Shown: positions 25,220 to 35,576 of the stretch, one piece after another
Layout: each line of letters begins with the position of its first letter
Position numbering within the stretch: position 1 is the first letter of the stretch
Source: CAWDDA01 sp963813345
Lineage (GTDB): Bacteria > Acidobacteriota > Blastocatellia > RBC074
Assembly: GCA_963813345.1 (NCBI GenBank)
Contig: CAWEYR010000010.1
Location: 113,266 to 177,265 of the forward strand
Reading direction: 5' to 3'
Length of the DNA stretch: 64,000 nucleotides
Notes under the pieces: model-generated
Database searches by the model: none
What the model was told of the DNA's origin: nothing
Seen by the model: only the letters and a program-made list of their open reading frames with translations
Program-made: the position numbers and the translations under genes

Positions 25220-26078
25220 CTATGTCTTGGCTGCTTCCTTGGCTTCCTTGGCAGCGGCAGCTTCAGCTTCTTTCCGTTTTGCGATTTCGGTTGCCTTCTT
25301 GCCAATCGCATCCGCCTCGTCGGCAAACTTCTTCCGCTCCGCCTCGTTCTTTGTCATTTTCTGCTTCTCGAGGTAGAAGAGGCGCTTGTAGAACAGGACA
25401 TCAGATTTCTCGGGATCGACGGCAAGCGCCCTCTCAACAAACTCCATGCCCTTGCTGATGCAGGCTTCGACCATCTGTTTGTCCTTGCGCGCCGCCTCGT
25501 AGTCGAAGTTGCGGTAGTGAAACGGCTCGGCCTGCAGACGCTGCTTGTCAGCGTAACGCGTCGTCTGCTCGTACGCGCAATTCCAGTACTTGACCGCAAT
25601 CGAGTGATAGATTCCCGCTTTGAGCGTGTTGTCGGCACACTCGCTCTCAGCTCGCTTGACCATCCACTCGCGCCACGCGTCGTCATTCTTCAGTATCTTC
25701 GTAAATAGCTGCGATGTACGCCATGGCGCTCTCTTCGAGGTCGCAGTTTCCCTTTCCGAGGTCCAGAGCTTTCTTGAAGATCTCAAGTGACTCATTCGCA
25801 GTCGCATCGCGTTGATCGCCCGTTTGTGCCTTGTAGTCCTTGACGAGCGTCGCACCGTAATAGAGCCATGCCACGGCCTCGTTAGGGACGTATTCAGTCG
25901 CAGATTTAAAATAGTCCTTTGCGCTCGCGTTATCGCCCTGGTTGTACTTGAGTACACCCTGGTTCATTTTGTCTTTGGCGATTACGCGTTTCGCAAAACC
26001 GCAACCGGAGGAGACCCCCGCAAGCGCCAGTGCGAGCGCCAGAACAAGCCATTTCATTTCAACTCGCTTAGGTCGCAT
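25220..26078 (-). pseudogene. TPR-type lipoprotein, frame broken once
   Basis: The first part (ATG at 26076-26078, MRPKRVEMKWLVLALALALA) has a lipoprotein-like signal with Cys after GVSSG. TPR-like helices follow (MNQGVLKYNQGDNASAKDYF, EAVAWLYYGATLVKDY). That frame stops at 25683 after IYEDTEE. The continuation NDDAWREWMVKRAESECADN... DPEKSDVLFYKRLFYLEKQK... ending in an Ala/Lys/Glu-rich tail lies in the next frame down to 25220. Together they make about 285 residues. It is last in the tonB-exbB-exbD-exbD operon, so it is probably an envelope partner of that energy-transduction system. Confidence 0.8.
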
Positions 26079-26100
26079 AACTTTCAGGATCTCTCCTCGT

Positions 26101-26532
26101 TCAGGGTTCAAGAGCTTCAATCTGTAGACCGATCGGAGACCCGCCGGCGCCTTTTACTACGTCGATCACTTTGACGACCTCGCCATAGGGTAGTGACTTC
26201 GGTGCTTTGATGAAAACCGCTTTGCGGTCGCCAGGTCTTCCGTCAAGAGCCTTAAAGAGCTGTTTCCCAAGGTCCTCGGCATCAGCCGCGTCAGTCTGGT
26301 TCAGTTTGTATCCCGCGCCTGAAGATGGAATGGTAACAACCAGGCTCAGCGGATCCGGTGGCTGCTCGGGCTGATTCTCAGGCGGCTTCTGCGGTATCTG
26401 AGACTCAAAGCGATGAGGCTTCTTCGGACTGATTACCATAAAAATAATCAGCAGCACGAGCAGGACGTCAATCAGCGGCGTTACGTTGATATATGGAACG
26501 GCCTTATGGCCGTGTCCGGAACTCATTCCCAT
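26101..26532 (-). CDS. exbD: ExbD/TolR-family biopolymer transport protein (second copy)
   Basis: A 143-residue inner-membrane protein with the family core INVTPLIDVLLVLLIIFMVI, including the proton-channel Asp in the single membrane helix, followed by a periplasmic domain ending SPIGLQIEALEP. A long Pro-rich linker (PQKPPENQPEQPPDP) follows the helix. It works with ExbB to energise TonB. GAGGAG lies upstream of the ATG. It is the second of two tandem ExbD genes. Confidence 0.92.
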   Translation of the reverse strand: MGMSSGHGHKAVPYINVTPLIDVLLVLLIIFMVISPKKPHRFESQIPQKPPENQPEQPPDPLSLVVTIPSSGAGYKLNQTDAADAEDLGKQLFKALDGRPGDRKAVFIKAPKSLPYGEVVKVIDVVKGAGGSPIGLQIEALEP

Positions 26533-26552
26533 GAGATCATCTCCTCAGACTT

Positions 26553-26989
26553 CTATTCCTTTTCCTTTTTCTTGTCGGCGACGAGGCCGATCTGATCAAA
26601 ACCGGCTTCTCGAATCGCGTCGATCACGTTGACGATTTCGCCGTAAGGAACGTTTATGCCACCCTTGATATATACAATCTGAGGGTCGCTCGGCTTGAGC
26701 CCTTTCATACGATTCGTGATCGTCTCGATCAACTTTTCCTTGTTCGGAACCCTGTCGCGACCAACATAGTAACGCCTGGTAATTCAATCGACACCACGAC
26801 GGCCGTGTCCTTGTTGATTCCTGCATCTTCTGCCGGATTGTCTCCCTTAGGGAGCGTAACTGTAACACCGCTCTGCAGAAGTGGCGTGACCACCATAAAG
26901 ATGATCAGCAGCACCAGCATAATATCTACCATCGGCGTTACGTTGATCTCCGATTGCAGATTATCGCCGCCGCCAGAATCCATGCCCAT
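26553..26989 (-). pseudogene. exbD: ExbD/TolR-family biopolymer transport protein (first copy), one frame break
   Basis: It starts MGMDSGGGDNLQSEINVTPM with the proton-pathway Asp in VDIMLVLLIIFMVV. The frame breaks near 26765 within VSIELPGVT. The expected remainder YYVGRDRVPNKEKLIETITN, then IVYIKGGINVPYGEIVNVID and IGLVADKKKEKE, continues in another frame to the stop at 26553. A single-base indel around GTTACTATGTT restores a 145-residue protein. It lies between exbB and the second exbD. Confidence 0.85.
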
Positions 26990-27133
26990 AACTCAATCTC
27001 CCCGCGACACCTCCCGGTGTTCGCTCTTACTTCGGAAATTCACATCACCAGCCAATGCCAAATCGCCTCGGGCCACGCCCGCCAAATACAGATGACGCCG
27101 ACCGGTGAGAAAATCCGACTTGACCTGAAGTCC

Positions 27134-27871
27134 TTACTTCCGTCCGCGTTGCTTGAGGAAGTAATCAATCAGCTCGGCCGACGAGTTGTCCATCTCAACC
27201 ACAAAGTTGTCTACCTTGCTGGTGAAGTAATTGAACAACCAGACTGCGGGCACTGCGACCAGCAGACCGAATGCCGTTGTAAAGAGCGCTTCAGCAATAC
27301 CACCGGCAACTGCCGAAATACCAGCTGACTCTGCCGACTTCATTCCCTGGAAGGCATTGATAATGCCAAATACGGTTCCGAAGAGGCCCACAAATGGCGC
27401 CGTCGAACCGATCGTCGCGAGGCCTGAAAGCCCGCGCCTGAACTCAGCGACCTTGATCGCTTCGGCACGCTGGAGAGCGCGCTTCGAAGCGTCGATCTCT
27501 TCGCCAGAGATGTCCTGTGAAACCTGGTGTGCTCGAAACTCCTGGAGGCCCGCGTTGACAACCATCGCCAGATGGCTCTTCTTGAACTTCTCCGAAATCG
27601 AGATCGCGTCGTCAATCTTGGCTTGTTTGAGGGCCTGGGCAACCTTCGGCGCAAACTCGCGGGACTGCTTCTTCGCGGCGTTGAAGGTCAAATATCGCTC
27701 AATCATGATCGCGATCGACCAGATCGACATGATAAAGAGGATGATAATCACCCCCCATGCGACCGCGCCGAGATTGCGAATCATGTTCATGATGCTGAAC
27801 GACTCCGCCATGCTTGCCTCTTGAAGCAGTGCGAGGCCGAACCAGGAAATTTGCGAAAGCATAACTGTCAT
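27134..27871 (-). CDS. exbB: MotA/TolQ/ExbB proton channel family protein
   Basis: About 246 residues from ATG 27869-27871 (MTVMLSQISWFGLALLQEAS), preceded by GGAGG at 11 bases. Three membrane helices are visible: VAWGVIIILFIMSIWSIAIM, GLATIGSTAPFVGLFGTVFG and the helix ending FGLLVAVPAVWLFNYF. The ExbB signature TIGSTAPFVGLFGTVFGIIN is present. It forms the proton channel of the TonB complex with the two ExbD proteins encoded downstream. Confidence 0.94.
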   Translation of the reverse strand: MTVMLSQISWFGLALLQEASMAESFSIMNMIRNLGAVAWGVIIILFIMSIWSIAIMIERYLTFNAAKKQSREFAPKVAQALKQAKIDDAISISEKFKKSHLAMVVNAGLQEFRAHQVSQDISGEEIDASKRALQRAEAIKVAEFRRGLSGLATIGSTAPFVGLFGTVFGIINAFQGMKSAESAGISAVAGGIAEALFTTAFGLLVAVPAVWLFNYFTSKVDNFVVEMDNSSAELIDYFLKQRGRK

Positions 27872-28060
27872 GATGTCGAGATCCTCCGAATGTGATTGCT
27901 GATTCTTGCTCGAGAAAGATACCGGCGGCACTTCTCCGCCGGGGGACCTGTACGCCAGGGATGGTTCCCGCCAGTTTAGACCCCTCCGGGCTTGTGATTG
28001 TTCCCCGTCGCTCGATGTTCATTGCAGGTGCCACCAAGGACAGCGGCCCTGCCGAAAGGT

Positions 28061-28823
28061 CTATTGGAGCGTGAAATTGAAGGTCAAGACTCCCTGTACC
28101 TTCACTGGCACGCCTGAAAGCTCGGTTGGTTTGAAGACCCACTGCCGGGCTGCCTGCAACGCAGCTTCGCGAAGCAGCGGATGTCCGCTGACGACCTGAG
28201 CATCGATAACTCGGCCCTCCTCCGAAATCGTCACCTGAACCTGTACAGCGCCCTGAGCCCTCGCAGCTTTTGCTATCGGTGGATAGGGCGGCGCCGGCTT
28301 CCTGATCGCATTACCCTGAATGACGCCTCCGGAGACTTTATGTATCTTGGGCGGCTCAGGCTTCGGCGGCTCTGGAGCTGGCGGCGGAGGCGCAGGGGGA
28401 GGCGGTGGGCGCACCGGATCCGCCCGGTACTCCACCTGGAACCCCACCTGAAACACCACCCGGCACACCGCCCGGTACCCCAGCGTTCGAGACAGCCACT
28501 ACTGGCTTGGATTGGACCGACTGAAGCATCTGGAATCTTCTCAGGCGGCTTTGTTGGAGGAGTAAAAGTAGTGGGGGCTTCAGGAACCCGAACCACTTGT
28601 TGCTGTGCGGGCGGCGGCGGCGCCGCGGCCGGCGGTGGCGGCGGTGCCACCAGGGTCGTAACGTCAAGCGCACCCGACAGTTGTGGAGTGAAGAGATATG
28701 ATCGCTGCGGCTACAGCCACCAGAACCAGCAGTGCGTAAACTGCCGCTGTTCCGGCCAGGAACGCGCTTGTGCGCGCATTATCCTTACCGTGCCCCTGCG
28801 ACTCGACTAACGTGTCAAACATG
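28061..28823 (-). pseudogene. tonB: TonB-family energy transducer, frame broken several times
   Basis: The start is ATG at 28821-28823 (MFDTLVESQGHGKDNARTSA) with a membrane helix (AAVYALLVLVAVAAAII). The frame then shifts near 28685 to LSGALDVTTLVAPPPPPAAA and a Pro-rich stretch, shifts again near 28500 to VVAVSNAGVPGGVPGGVSGG, and again near 28430 to RPPPPPAPPPPAPEPPKPEP. The TonB C-terminal domain follows intact (PYPPIAKAARAQGAVQVQVT, HPLLREAALQAARQWVFKPT, GVLTFNFTL). It heads the exb operon. All parts of a periplasm-spanning TonB are present, so indels in the low-complexity linker are likely. Confidence 0.85.
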
Positions 28824-29331
28824 TCTTTGACTGACCTCCGTTAATTCAGTGCCGATGGGTCAAACAAACCTCAAGGCCTACCAGAAGGGTCGCGCGCTCG
28901 CTCGTCTAAAAAAGCGGACAATTCCACAAAGCGTTGTGTCATCAAAATACCGTTGACTAGCGTGCAAACCCGATTAATTTAAGGCGACCGCCTCAATTGA
29001 TTTGCTGACTTTTTCATCTGTGCAACGGTAACCCTGCTCGAGCGATGGAGACGGGTAATTCGTGGGACGAAAAGTGACCCGTTCCAAGAGTCAAGCTCTG
29101 ACTAAATCAGCTACCGTTCAATCAACCTTGGAGTCTGGATACAACCCTGAATACAACCTGATGATGGGTCAGCAACGAGCGGAGTCTACTTCGCCGCTCA
29201 TATTCAAGTCAAGCGCTTTTGCCCGAATTGAATTCAGTCGTCAAGCCTGATCTCCAACGTTGTCGAGTGTGTGATAAGATCTTGAAACGCTAAGAACCTG
29301 GAGGCTGCAGTACAACCGTTATTGGCTTTTG
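28824..29331. other. Divergent intergenic region between tonB and the large secreted protein
   Basis: About 500 bases without a credible gene. A short open frame at 29062-29250 has no coding character. TTGACT (28953-28958) and TAATTT (28975-28980), 16 bases apart, are a weak promoter candidate for the plus strand. No inverted repeat of the families seen elsewhere is present, which is unusual for a gap of this size here. Confidence 0.5.
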
Positions 29332-32300
29332 ATGAGGGCCGTATCTTCTGAGATCCTTCGATTCGTTCCTGTCCTGCTTCTCGCGGCAAGCCTGGCTGCG
29401 ATATCTCGAACTACGCTGATACTCGACAACAAAGAAACGACTTTCTTCCGTACCGAGGTCGAGCCCGAGTTCGAGGGACCGGGGTCTTTGCGCCGTGCCT
29501 GGTTCGTTGAGCAACGTGCTTATCCTGCTGAGACGATTCCATACGGCGCCCGCCATCGTGCAATTGAACACGTCGAACGTGAGGAGGGTCGAATTGAAGC
29601 ACTGCGAAAACAGCAGACTAACGCAACTGTAAATGCAGCTCAGGACATGGTCTGGGCCCCGCTTGGACCGGCACCGATCCTCGGCGGACAGACCTTTGGC
29701 AATCCTCGAGCGCCTGTCTCCGGGCGCGTAAGCGCTCTGGCCTTCGATCCGCGGTACAACGGCACGTCAAATCAGACAATTTATCTTGGGGCAGCACAGG
29801 GCGGACTCTGGAAATCGAGCGACAATGGAGCGCACTGGGAATCGATTGGCGATTCGCTTCCGTCGCTTGCGGTCGGAGCGATCGCGATCGATCCCACCGA
29901 TCCTCGAGTGATCTATCTGGGCACCGGGGAAGGCACTCGCGCCGCAGACTCGTATTACGGCGCAGGTTTGTTCAAGACGACTGACGGGGGAGCAACCTGG
30001 AGTCATATACCTGGCCCGGTCTCTTCCACCACTCCGCAGGTTCCCGCATTTGTCAACGCGACATTCCTCGCGATTGCCATAGATCCTTCAAGACCGTCCA
30101 CACTATTTGCCGCAACAAATGTCGGTTCTACCTCTGGAGCAAGTGGTGGAAGCGGCGTGGTCGCGATCGGGAATCGAGGCATCTGGAAGTCGACCGACTC
30201 CGGGATGACCTGGCGAAACCTTGTCCCGTTTCGTGACGTTGACCCGACTGACACTCTCGATCGTTCCGGAACGTCGGTTCTTATCGATCCGCGCAATCCG
30301 GCTCGCGTGTATGCAGGGATTCTCAATCGCGGTGTCTACGTTTCAGAAAGCGGCGGAGAACCAGGGACATGGAGGAAACTCGCCGGCGGTCTTCCATCGA
30401 CAGGCACAGATGACGATCCAACCTTCAGAAGAGTTCTTATTGCGTGCCGGTCCGCCAGCACAATCATCATCGAATTCAAGCATTTTTGCGGTTTTTGGCG
30501 CGGGAAATGACAATCTCCTGGGAATCTGGCGATCGAACGACAATGGATCCACGTGGAGTGAACTCTCGCGCCCGCAACTTGCGGGACAGGCAAACTATAA
30601 TCTTGCACTCGCGATTGACCCTCAGGATTCAAACGTCATTTATTACGGCACATCAGCCAATGTGGCCAACAATGGGGGAACATTGTGGCGAAGCATGAAT
30701 GGCGGCCTCAACTGGACGGACATCAGCCGTGGCGACGGCATTTCAGGCGGCCTTCATGCAGATACTCACCACATAATGGTCAGCCCCACTAATCGCGCGA
30801 TGATCTTTACGGGAAATGACGGCGGCATATGGCGTACAGACAACGCTCTCAACAGCACGGTTTCGTGGAGCAATTTGAATTCAACGCTGAGTATCACGCA
30901 GTTTCAGACAATTGCACTTCATCCAACGAACTCGAATGTGATAATCGGCGGAACTCAGGATAATGGGACTAATCGTTATGACGGCAATAGCCGCTGGAGG
31001 CACGTGCGTGACGGAGACGGCGGCTCTACACTCATCGACCAGTCGAATCCAGAAGTGATGTATCACACCTTTTTCAACCAGACGAGATCGGGTACCTCAC
31101 AGGCCCAAATGGGACCTGAGATTTCGTTCGATGGAGGAGATACCTGGCAACGTAGAGGATGTTTCGGGTGCCAGGAGGTTCAGGGGAATATCAACCCTAC
31201 AGACCGTGTCGGCTTTTATGCTCCAATGGCGTTGCACTCCGGATTCACAGGACCTTCTGGAAACGTGATCTACTTTGGAACACACCGTCTTTACAGGTCG
31301 TCGAATCAGGGTCAAACCTGGACCGGACTTGGACCGAGCGGCGATGGTTTTGGCGCTGATTTGACCAAAGGCACAGGAAGGCTTTCAGCGATCGCCGCCT
31401 TCCCGTCACTTATTGCGGGCACAACACCCGCGGGTGAGATAGTCTGGATTGGCACCAGTGACGGAAATGTTCAAATTTACAAGCACTGCCGGATCGACCA
31501 CCGCTGCCATCTTTACTAACGTTACAAAAGCGCCACTACCCAATCGATTCGTAACTGATATAGGCCTTGATCCAGGCGATTCTCGTCGCGCAGTGGTGAC
31601 ATTCTCGGGCTTCAATTCGACGACGGCTGCAACTCCCGGACACGTATTTCTGACAGATGATCTCGGAGCGACGTGGACTGACATCAGTGGCAATCTTCCG
31701 GACATTCCGGTGACTTCAGTAGCCATCAATCCGTCCAACCGCGGCCAGATGTTCATCGGTACGGATCTTGGGGTGTTTATGACAGCCGATCGCGGTGCAA
31801 CCTGGGTGAGAGTGGGAAACGGAATGCCGAGTGTTGCTACTTTCATGGTTCGATTCCATACAGCTTCACAAACGGTGATCGCAGCAACTCACGGCAGAGG
31901 AATCTTCCGTCTCACTATGGCGAGCACGATGGCAACGGTTTCGGCTGCCAGCTACGTTCCGTCTGCAATCGCAGACTGAATCGATAGTCTCGTCTTTCGG
32001 ACAGGGACTTGCGACGGAGGAAGCTAGCGCCGACACTTTGCCGCTTCCTACGGTGTTGGCTCAGACGCGGATCACAGTCAAGGACAGTCTTGGCACCGAA
32101 CGTCAGGCTCCGCTCCTCTATGTTTCTCCAAACCAGGCAAATTACCTCATACCTTCCGGAACGCCGCCAGGCCCGGTAACCATCACGGTGACGAGCGGAG
32201 ACGGCCGTGTCTCGCAGGAGTCGCTGAATGTCAGCACTGTCGCTCCGGCTTTGTTTGCGGCGAACTCGAATGGCAGTGGGGTGGCCGCTGGCCAGGTGAT

Positions 32301-32647
32301 AGTCGCGCTCGGAGGTGGAGGACAGCAGACGGCAGAAATCGTGACGTTCGATCAGGCTGCAATGAGGTACGTTCCACTACCAGTCGATCTCGGAGGAGAA
32401 GGCGATGTTGCTTTCCTTATCCTCTACGGATCGGGCTTCAGAAATGTGAGCGGTCTCTCAAGCGTGATTGCAACAATAGGCGGAGTCGCCGGCTCAAGTT
32501 GCCTTTGCCGGACCGCATTCCGTATTTGCAGGCCTCGATCAGATGAATCTTATTATCTCGCGCACTCTCGCGGGTCGGGGTTTGGTCGATATCGCCGTGA
32601 TCGCCGACGCCAGGACCGCGAACATTGTCCAGGTCTCCGTAAAGTAA
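29332..32647 (+). pseudogene. Large secreted BNR/sortilin-type beta-propeller protein with TIGR03437 C-terminal domain, frame broken
   Basis: Reassembled length is about 1100 residues. After a signal segment (RFVPVLLLAASLAAI), repeated propeller blades appear, with motifs GLWKSSDNGAHWESI, GLFKTTDGGATWSHI, GIWKSTDSGMTWRNL, GTLWRSMNGGLNWTD, HVFLTDDLGATWTDI and LGVFMTADRGATWVR (Asp-box/BNR pattern). The frame changes near 30440, 31480, 31960 and 32490. The C-terminal part (SIVSSFGQGLATEEA, APLLYVSPNQANYLIP, VILYGSGFRN-like) matches the TIGR03437 domain common in Acidobacteriota. The last frame ends NIVQVSVK at 32647. Probably exported and surface or extracellular; function unknown. Confidence 0.8.
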
Positions 32648-32650
32648 AAA

Positions 32651-32900
32651 GCTCCCGGGAGCGCCAGGCTCCAGCCTGGCGCGTGTCGGATTTGCAATCG
32701 CCTGATCGGATGACGCGCCAGGCTGGAGCGCCTGACGCCGCTGCCGCTACGCGGCAGCGGCAAGCTGAAGCTTGAACTCAAACCCCCATGTGTTTGAGTG
32801 CAAGCTTTAGCTTGCCGCCGTGCCAAAGGCGACGGCGGAAGGCTCATGCCGGACCCGCAAAGGTCTAGTACTCCAAGCGCCAGGCTGCAGCCTGGCGCTC
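32651..32900. repeat. Cluster of five small palindromes (composite repeat island)
   Basis: In order: GCTCCCGGGAGC (32651-32662); GCGCCAGGCTCCAGCCTGGC (from 32661); GCGCCAGGCTGGAGCG (32716-32730); CTGCCGCTACGCGGCAG (32741-32757); an inverted repeat 32757-32818 pairing GCGGCAAGCTGAAGCTTGAA with TGCAAGCTTTAGCTTGCCGC; and GCGCCAGGCTGCAGCCTGGC (from 32877). Words from the AAGCTTGAACTC family and from the hybrid repeat at 25.1 kb are mixed here. No gene is present in 32648-32913. Confidence 0.85.
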
Positions 32901-32913
32901 CCAGGCAAGACAA

Positions 32914-33735
32914 ATGTTCGAAAAACTCAAAGGTCTTCAATATGGAGCGCGCATCAGGCTCTATCAGAATGATCAGCGCCAGACAATCGACATTGGAGGC
33001 AAGCAGGTCGGGCTGTTGCGCGCGGGAGAGGGTGAGCCTCTCGTGTATCTCAACTCCGTGCTCGGAGAGAACATGTGGCTCCCGTTCCACCAGGGTCTGT
33101 CGCGCGATTTCCACGTCATAGCTCCCGATCACTTTGCTTACGATAGCGCCACCGATTGGGACGACATCTCATTCCACTATCTTGATATTCTGGACGCTCT
33201 CGAGCTCGATCGCGTACATCTCGTGGGCGTCTCTTACGGTGGTTGGGAAGCAGCCGAGTTCGCTGTGCGTTATCCGCGCCGGATCAGCAAGCTTGTACTT
33301 GCCAATGCCTTTGGCCTTTGGGTAGACCATACTCCCGTAGTTGATTTTTGGAAGCATGTCGAAGAGCCACACACACTCAGGGATCTGATGCTTGCGCGGG
33401 CTGAATCATATCTTGGCGAGCTTCTTTTCCGTGATAACGACGAGTCAAACCGGCTTGAAAACGTCGTCACGGACAAATCTGCGCTTACGCGTCGTGGATC
33501 CAATCCTCAGCTTTACGATCCAAAGCTCGACCGTCGTCTCAATCGCATCAGGTCCGAGACTCTGGTCATTTGGGGGACGTCTGACAGGATTCTTCCAGAA
33601 CCGTATGCTCGCGCGTACCACGCAGCGATCCCGAACTCACTGCTTCATTTGATAGAGAACTGCGGGCATCTTCCTATGTTCGAGCAGGAGGCGCGCTTCG
33701 TTTCAGCTGTCGCACGCTTCCTCAAGGCTGTCTGA
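32914..33735 (+). CDS. Alpha/beta-fold hydrolase
   Basis: A 273-residue alpha/beta hydrolase. The nucleophile elbow is GVSYGGWEAAEF (Ser about residue 107), the acid is in LVIWGTSDRILPEPY and the catalytic His in NCGHLPMFEQ. An oxyanion-hole region lies near YLNSVLGENMW. There is no signal peptide. The substrate is unpredictable from sequence. It stands alone between a repeat island and a group of exported proteins. Confidence 0.88.
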   Translation: MFEKLKGLQYGARIRLYQNDQRQTIDIGGKQVGLLRAGEGEPLVYLNSVLGENMWLPFHQGLSRDFHVIAPDHFAYDSATDWDDISFHYLDILDALELDRVHLVGVSYGGWEAAEFAVRYPRRISKLVLANAFGLWVDHTPVVDFWKHVEEPHTLRDLMLARAESYLGELLFRDNDESNRLENVVTDKSALTRRGSNPQLYDPKLDRRLNRIRSETLVIWGTSDRILPEPYARAYHAAIPNSLLHLIENCGHLPMFEQEARFVSAVARFLKAV

Positions 33736-33799
33736 TCTGGCAGAATTAAGGGTTACGTTTAGAGTTCAAGCATTAGCTCGGCCATTGGAGGAAGTCTTA

Positions 33800-34632
33800 A
33801 TGTTTCGTGTATCGTTTCGCATTTGTCAGTGCTTGTTAGTGTTCGCGTTTGTTGCAACTGCTGCAATCGACGCGCAGGCGCAGTTAGACAAGCTTCGTAA
33901 AAAAATACCCGGACTTAGCGGCAGCAGCGAAGTTGAATCTATCGTTCGAGAAATTGACGGCGCCCGCGTCAAGTCGGCTTATGCCCGCGTTTCGTTAAGC
34001 CTCGCCGATGACATCATTCGCCGCCAGGCATTGCAGAACACAACAAGGAAATCAGCAGAAAGCCAGATCGAAAAAGACAAGCAGGAGATTGCTGAGCTCG
34101 ATCGATCGATTGCAGCTAAACGCAAGCTCCTCGCAGAACTCGGGCGCCAATCCGGCAGCGGCAAGTATGATGAAAAGACTGCTACAGAAGTCGAACAACA
34201 GGCAAAGGCAGAGGAACAGCAGCGAGCGGATAAAAGGGCCCAGGTCGACGAAGAGATAGCGGACAAAGAGCGCCGCGAGAAGGAATTGGGCGCAAAAGAC
34301 CGCGAGAATTATGGCAAGCTGGCGAGACTTCTCTATGGGGCAGCGAAACAGGAGCGAGAGGCGATCGAAACGGCCAAAGATCTAAACCGCGCGCCGAGTC
34401 GGCGGCAGCCAACTCGAAGAACAATCCGCTCAACCTTGCTTCTACACAACCCAAGCGGCTAAGCGACGGCGTAAAAGGCCTCGGCGAAATCCTTAGTGAG
34501 GGACCACAACATGCCGCGACACTTGCATCCGTCGCCAATCATCTGGCCAAGATCGGCGGCGTCGATCTGACCGATCCTAAATTTCAGCCCAAGGTCGTTA
34601 CCGACGAGGAAGAAGTTCCGACGGATTGGTAA
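33800..34632 (+). CDS. Exported coiled-coil protein of unknown function (late frame break)
   Basis: GGAGG lies 9 bases upstream of the ATG at 33800. A signal peptide (MFRVSFRICQCLLVFAFVAT) is cleaved near AQAQ. A long charged coiled coil follows (ESQIEKDKQEIAELDRSIAA, QQAKAEEQQRADKRAQVDEE). The frame breaks at about 34395. The continuation ESAAANSKNNPLNLASTQPK, GLGEILSEGPQHAATLASVA, ending VVTDEEEVPTDW, lies one frame over and stops at 34632. I do not recognise the family. It is followed by two other exported proteins and a kinase. Confidence 0.7.
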
Positions 34633-34637
34633 AGAAG

Positions 34638-34672
34638 GTGCTGAGTGCTGAGTGCTGAGTGCTGAGTGCTGG
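34638..34672. repeat. Solo tandem heptamer (AGTGCTG family, one arm)
   Basis: Five heptamers GTGCTGA/GTGCTGG run in tandem with no complementary arm. The array starts 5 bases after the stop of one gene and ends about 6 bases before the next open frame, so it lies where the ribosome-binding region should be. It may be a truncated form of the hairpin elements at 4.6, 44.9 and 61.2 kb. Confidence 0.85.
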
Positions 34673-34677
34673 CTTAA

Positions 34678-35568
34678 GTGATGATAAAGAGAACTATGGT
34701 TATGAAATATGCCCTGAGGCGATTGGTCGTGACAGTGGGGATGATGATTGTGTCGGCGGCTGGCGTTGCAGCGCAGGTAGCACTGGAACCGCCGACGCTT
34801 GGAGTCCGCTACTTCCGCATCACTTCGGCGACAGATACGGAGTATCGCGGCGATGCAAAGGCACTCGCTTCGAGCCTTCGCATTGCGCTCGACACGACCA
34901 AAGGCTTCAAACAGATAGTGACTCTCGATGACGAACAGATCGAGCAGTTGACAAAGCTGATCGCCGATTCGAAGAAAGGCGCATTCAACCGTCAGCTGCC
35001 CGGCAATCTTGCTGAGCTGCCAGACGCTTACGTTTTTCCTGAGCTGTTGCGCGCGGGCGCCGTCGAACGCGACATGTTCGCACGCATAGAGATCACATAT
35101 ACGGTCGAGATGGGAGCAGCGGCAGTTGATCCCGTTACACGCGCGATTCTATTCAGCGACAAAGTGACGATTAGCGAGAAACGCAACAAAACGGACACGC
35201 GCGGCGGTGCAAAGAATGTTTACGAGGATCTGGTCGCAAAGGCTGTGGACCGGCTGGCGGCAAAACTCGCGGCTTTCTTTCTGAAGCGTGGCCGCGTGCT
35301 TCGTGCAGACGCCGGGTCAATCTTTATCAACCTGGGCTCGCGTCATGGCATCAAAGCGGGTGACAGGTTTACCGTCCACGCAGTCGCTCGCGAAGGCGCA
35401 CAGGCAGCCGGAGAAACGGCCGAAGAAGAGGGCCTCGCAGAGTTCGATCTCGACGCCAAGGGAACAATTGAGATCCTTGAAGTGCGTGAGAACGCAGCCA
35501 AAGCGAAGCTGACTGAATCGAGCAAGGCTCCAATTCAGAAGGGCGATACCGTGCGGTGGGTGAAGTAG
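34678..35568 (+). CDS. Exported protein of unknown function with FlgT/CsgG-like C-terminal barrel
   Basis: About 290 residues. The N-terminal segment MKYALRRLVVTVGMMIVSAA is a signal peptide ending near VAAQ. The start could be GTG 34678, ATG 34681 or ATG 34696 (the last with AAGAG upstream). The middle part resembles periplasmic domains that bind DNA-independent ligands, but no family is certain. Residues about 205-295 (GSIFINLGSRHGIKAGDRFT... KGTIEILEVRE... PIQKGDTVRWV) look like the FlgT C-terminal type beta domain. The stop overlaps the next gene's region, so they are probably co-transcribed. Confidence 0.7.
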   Translation: MMIKRTMVMKYALRRLVVTVGMMIVSAAGVAAQVALEPPTLGVRYFRITSATDTEYRGDAKALASSLRIALDTTKGFKQIVTLDDEQIEQLTKLIADSKKGAFNRQLPGNLAELPDAYVFPELLRAGAVERDMFARIEITYTVEMGAAAVDPVTRAILFSDKVTISEKRNKTDTRGGAKNVYEDLVAKAVDRLAAKLAAFFLKRGRVLRADAGSIFINLGSRHGIKAGDRFTVHAVAREGAQAAGETAEEEGLAEFDLDAKGTIEILEVRENAAKAKLTESSKAPIQKGDTVRWVK

Positions 35569-35576
35569 TGAATTCA

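Noticed and set aside
29062..29250. Short plus-strand frame in the tonB upstream gap
   Set aside because: 62 residues with no ribosome-binding site, no recognisable domain and no neighbour support.
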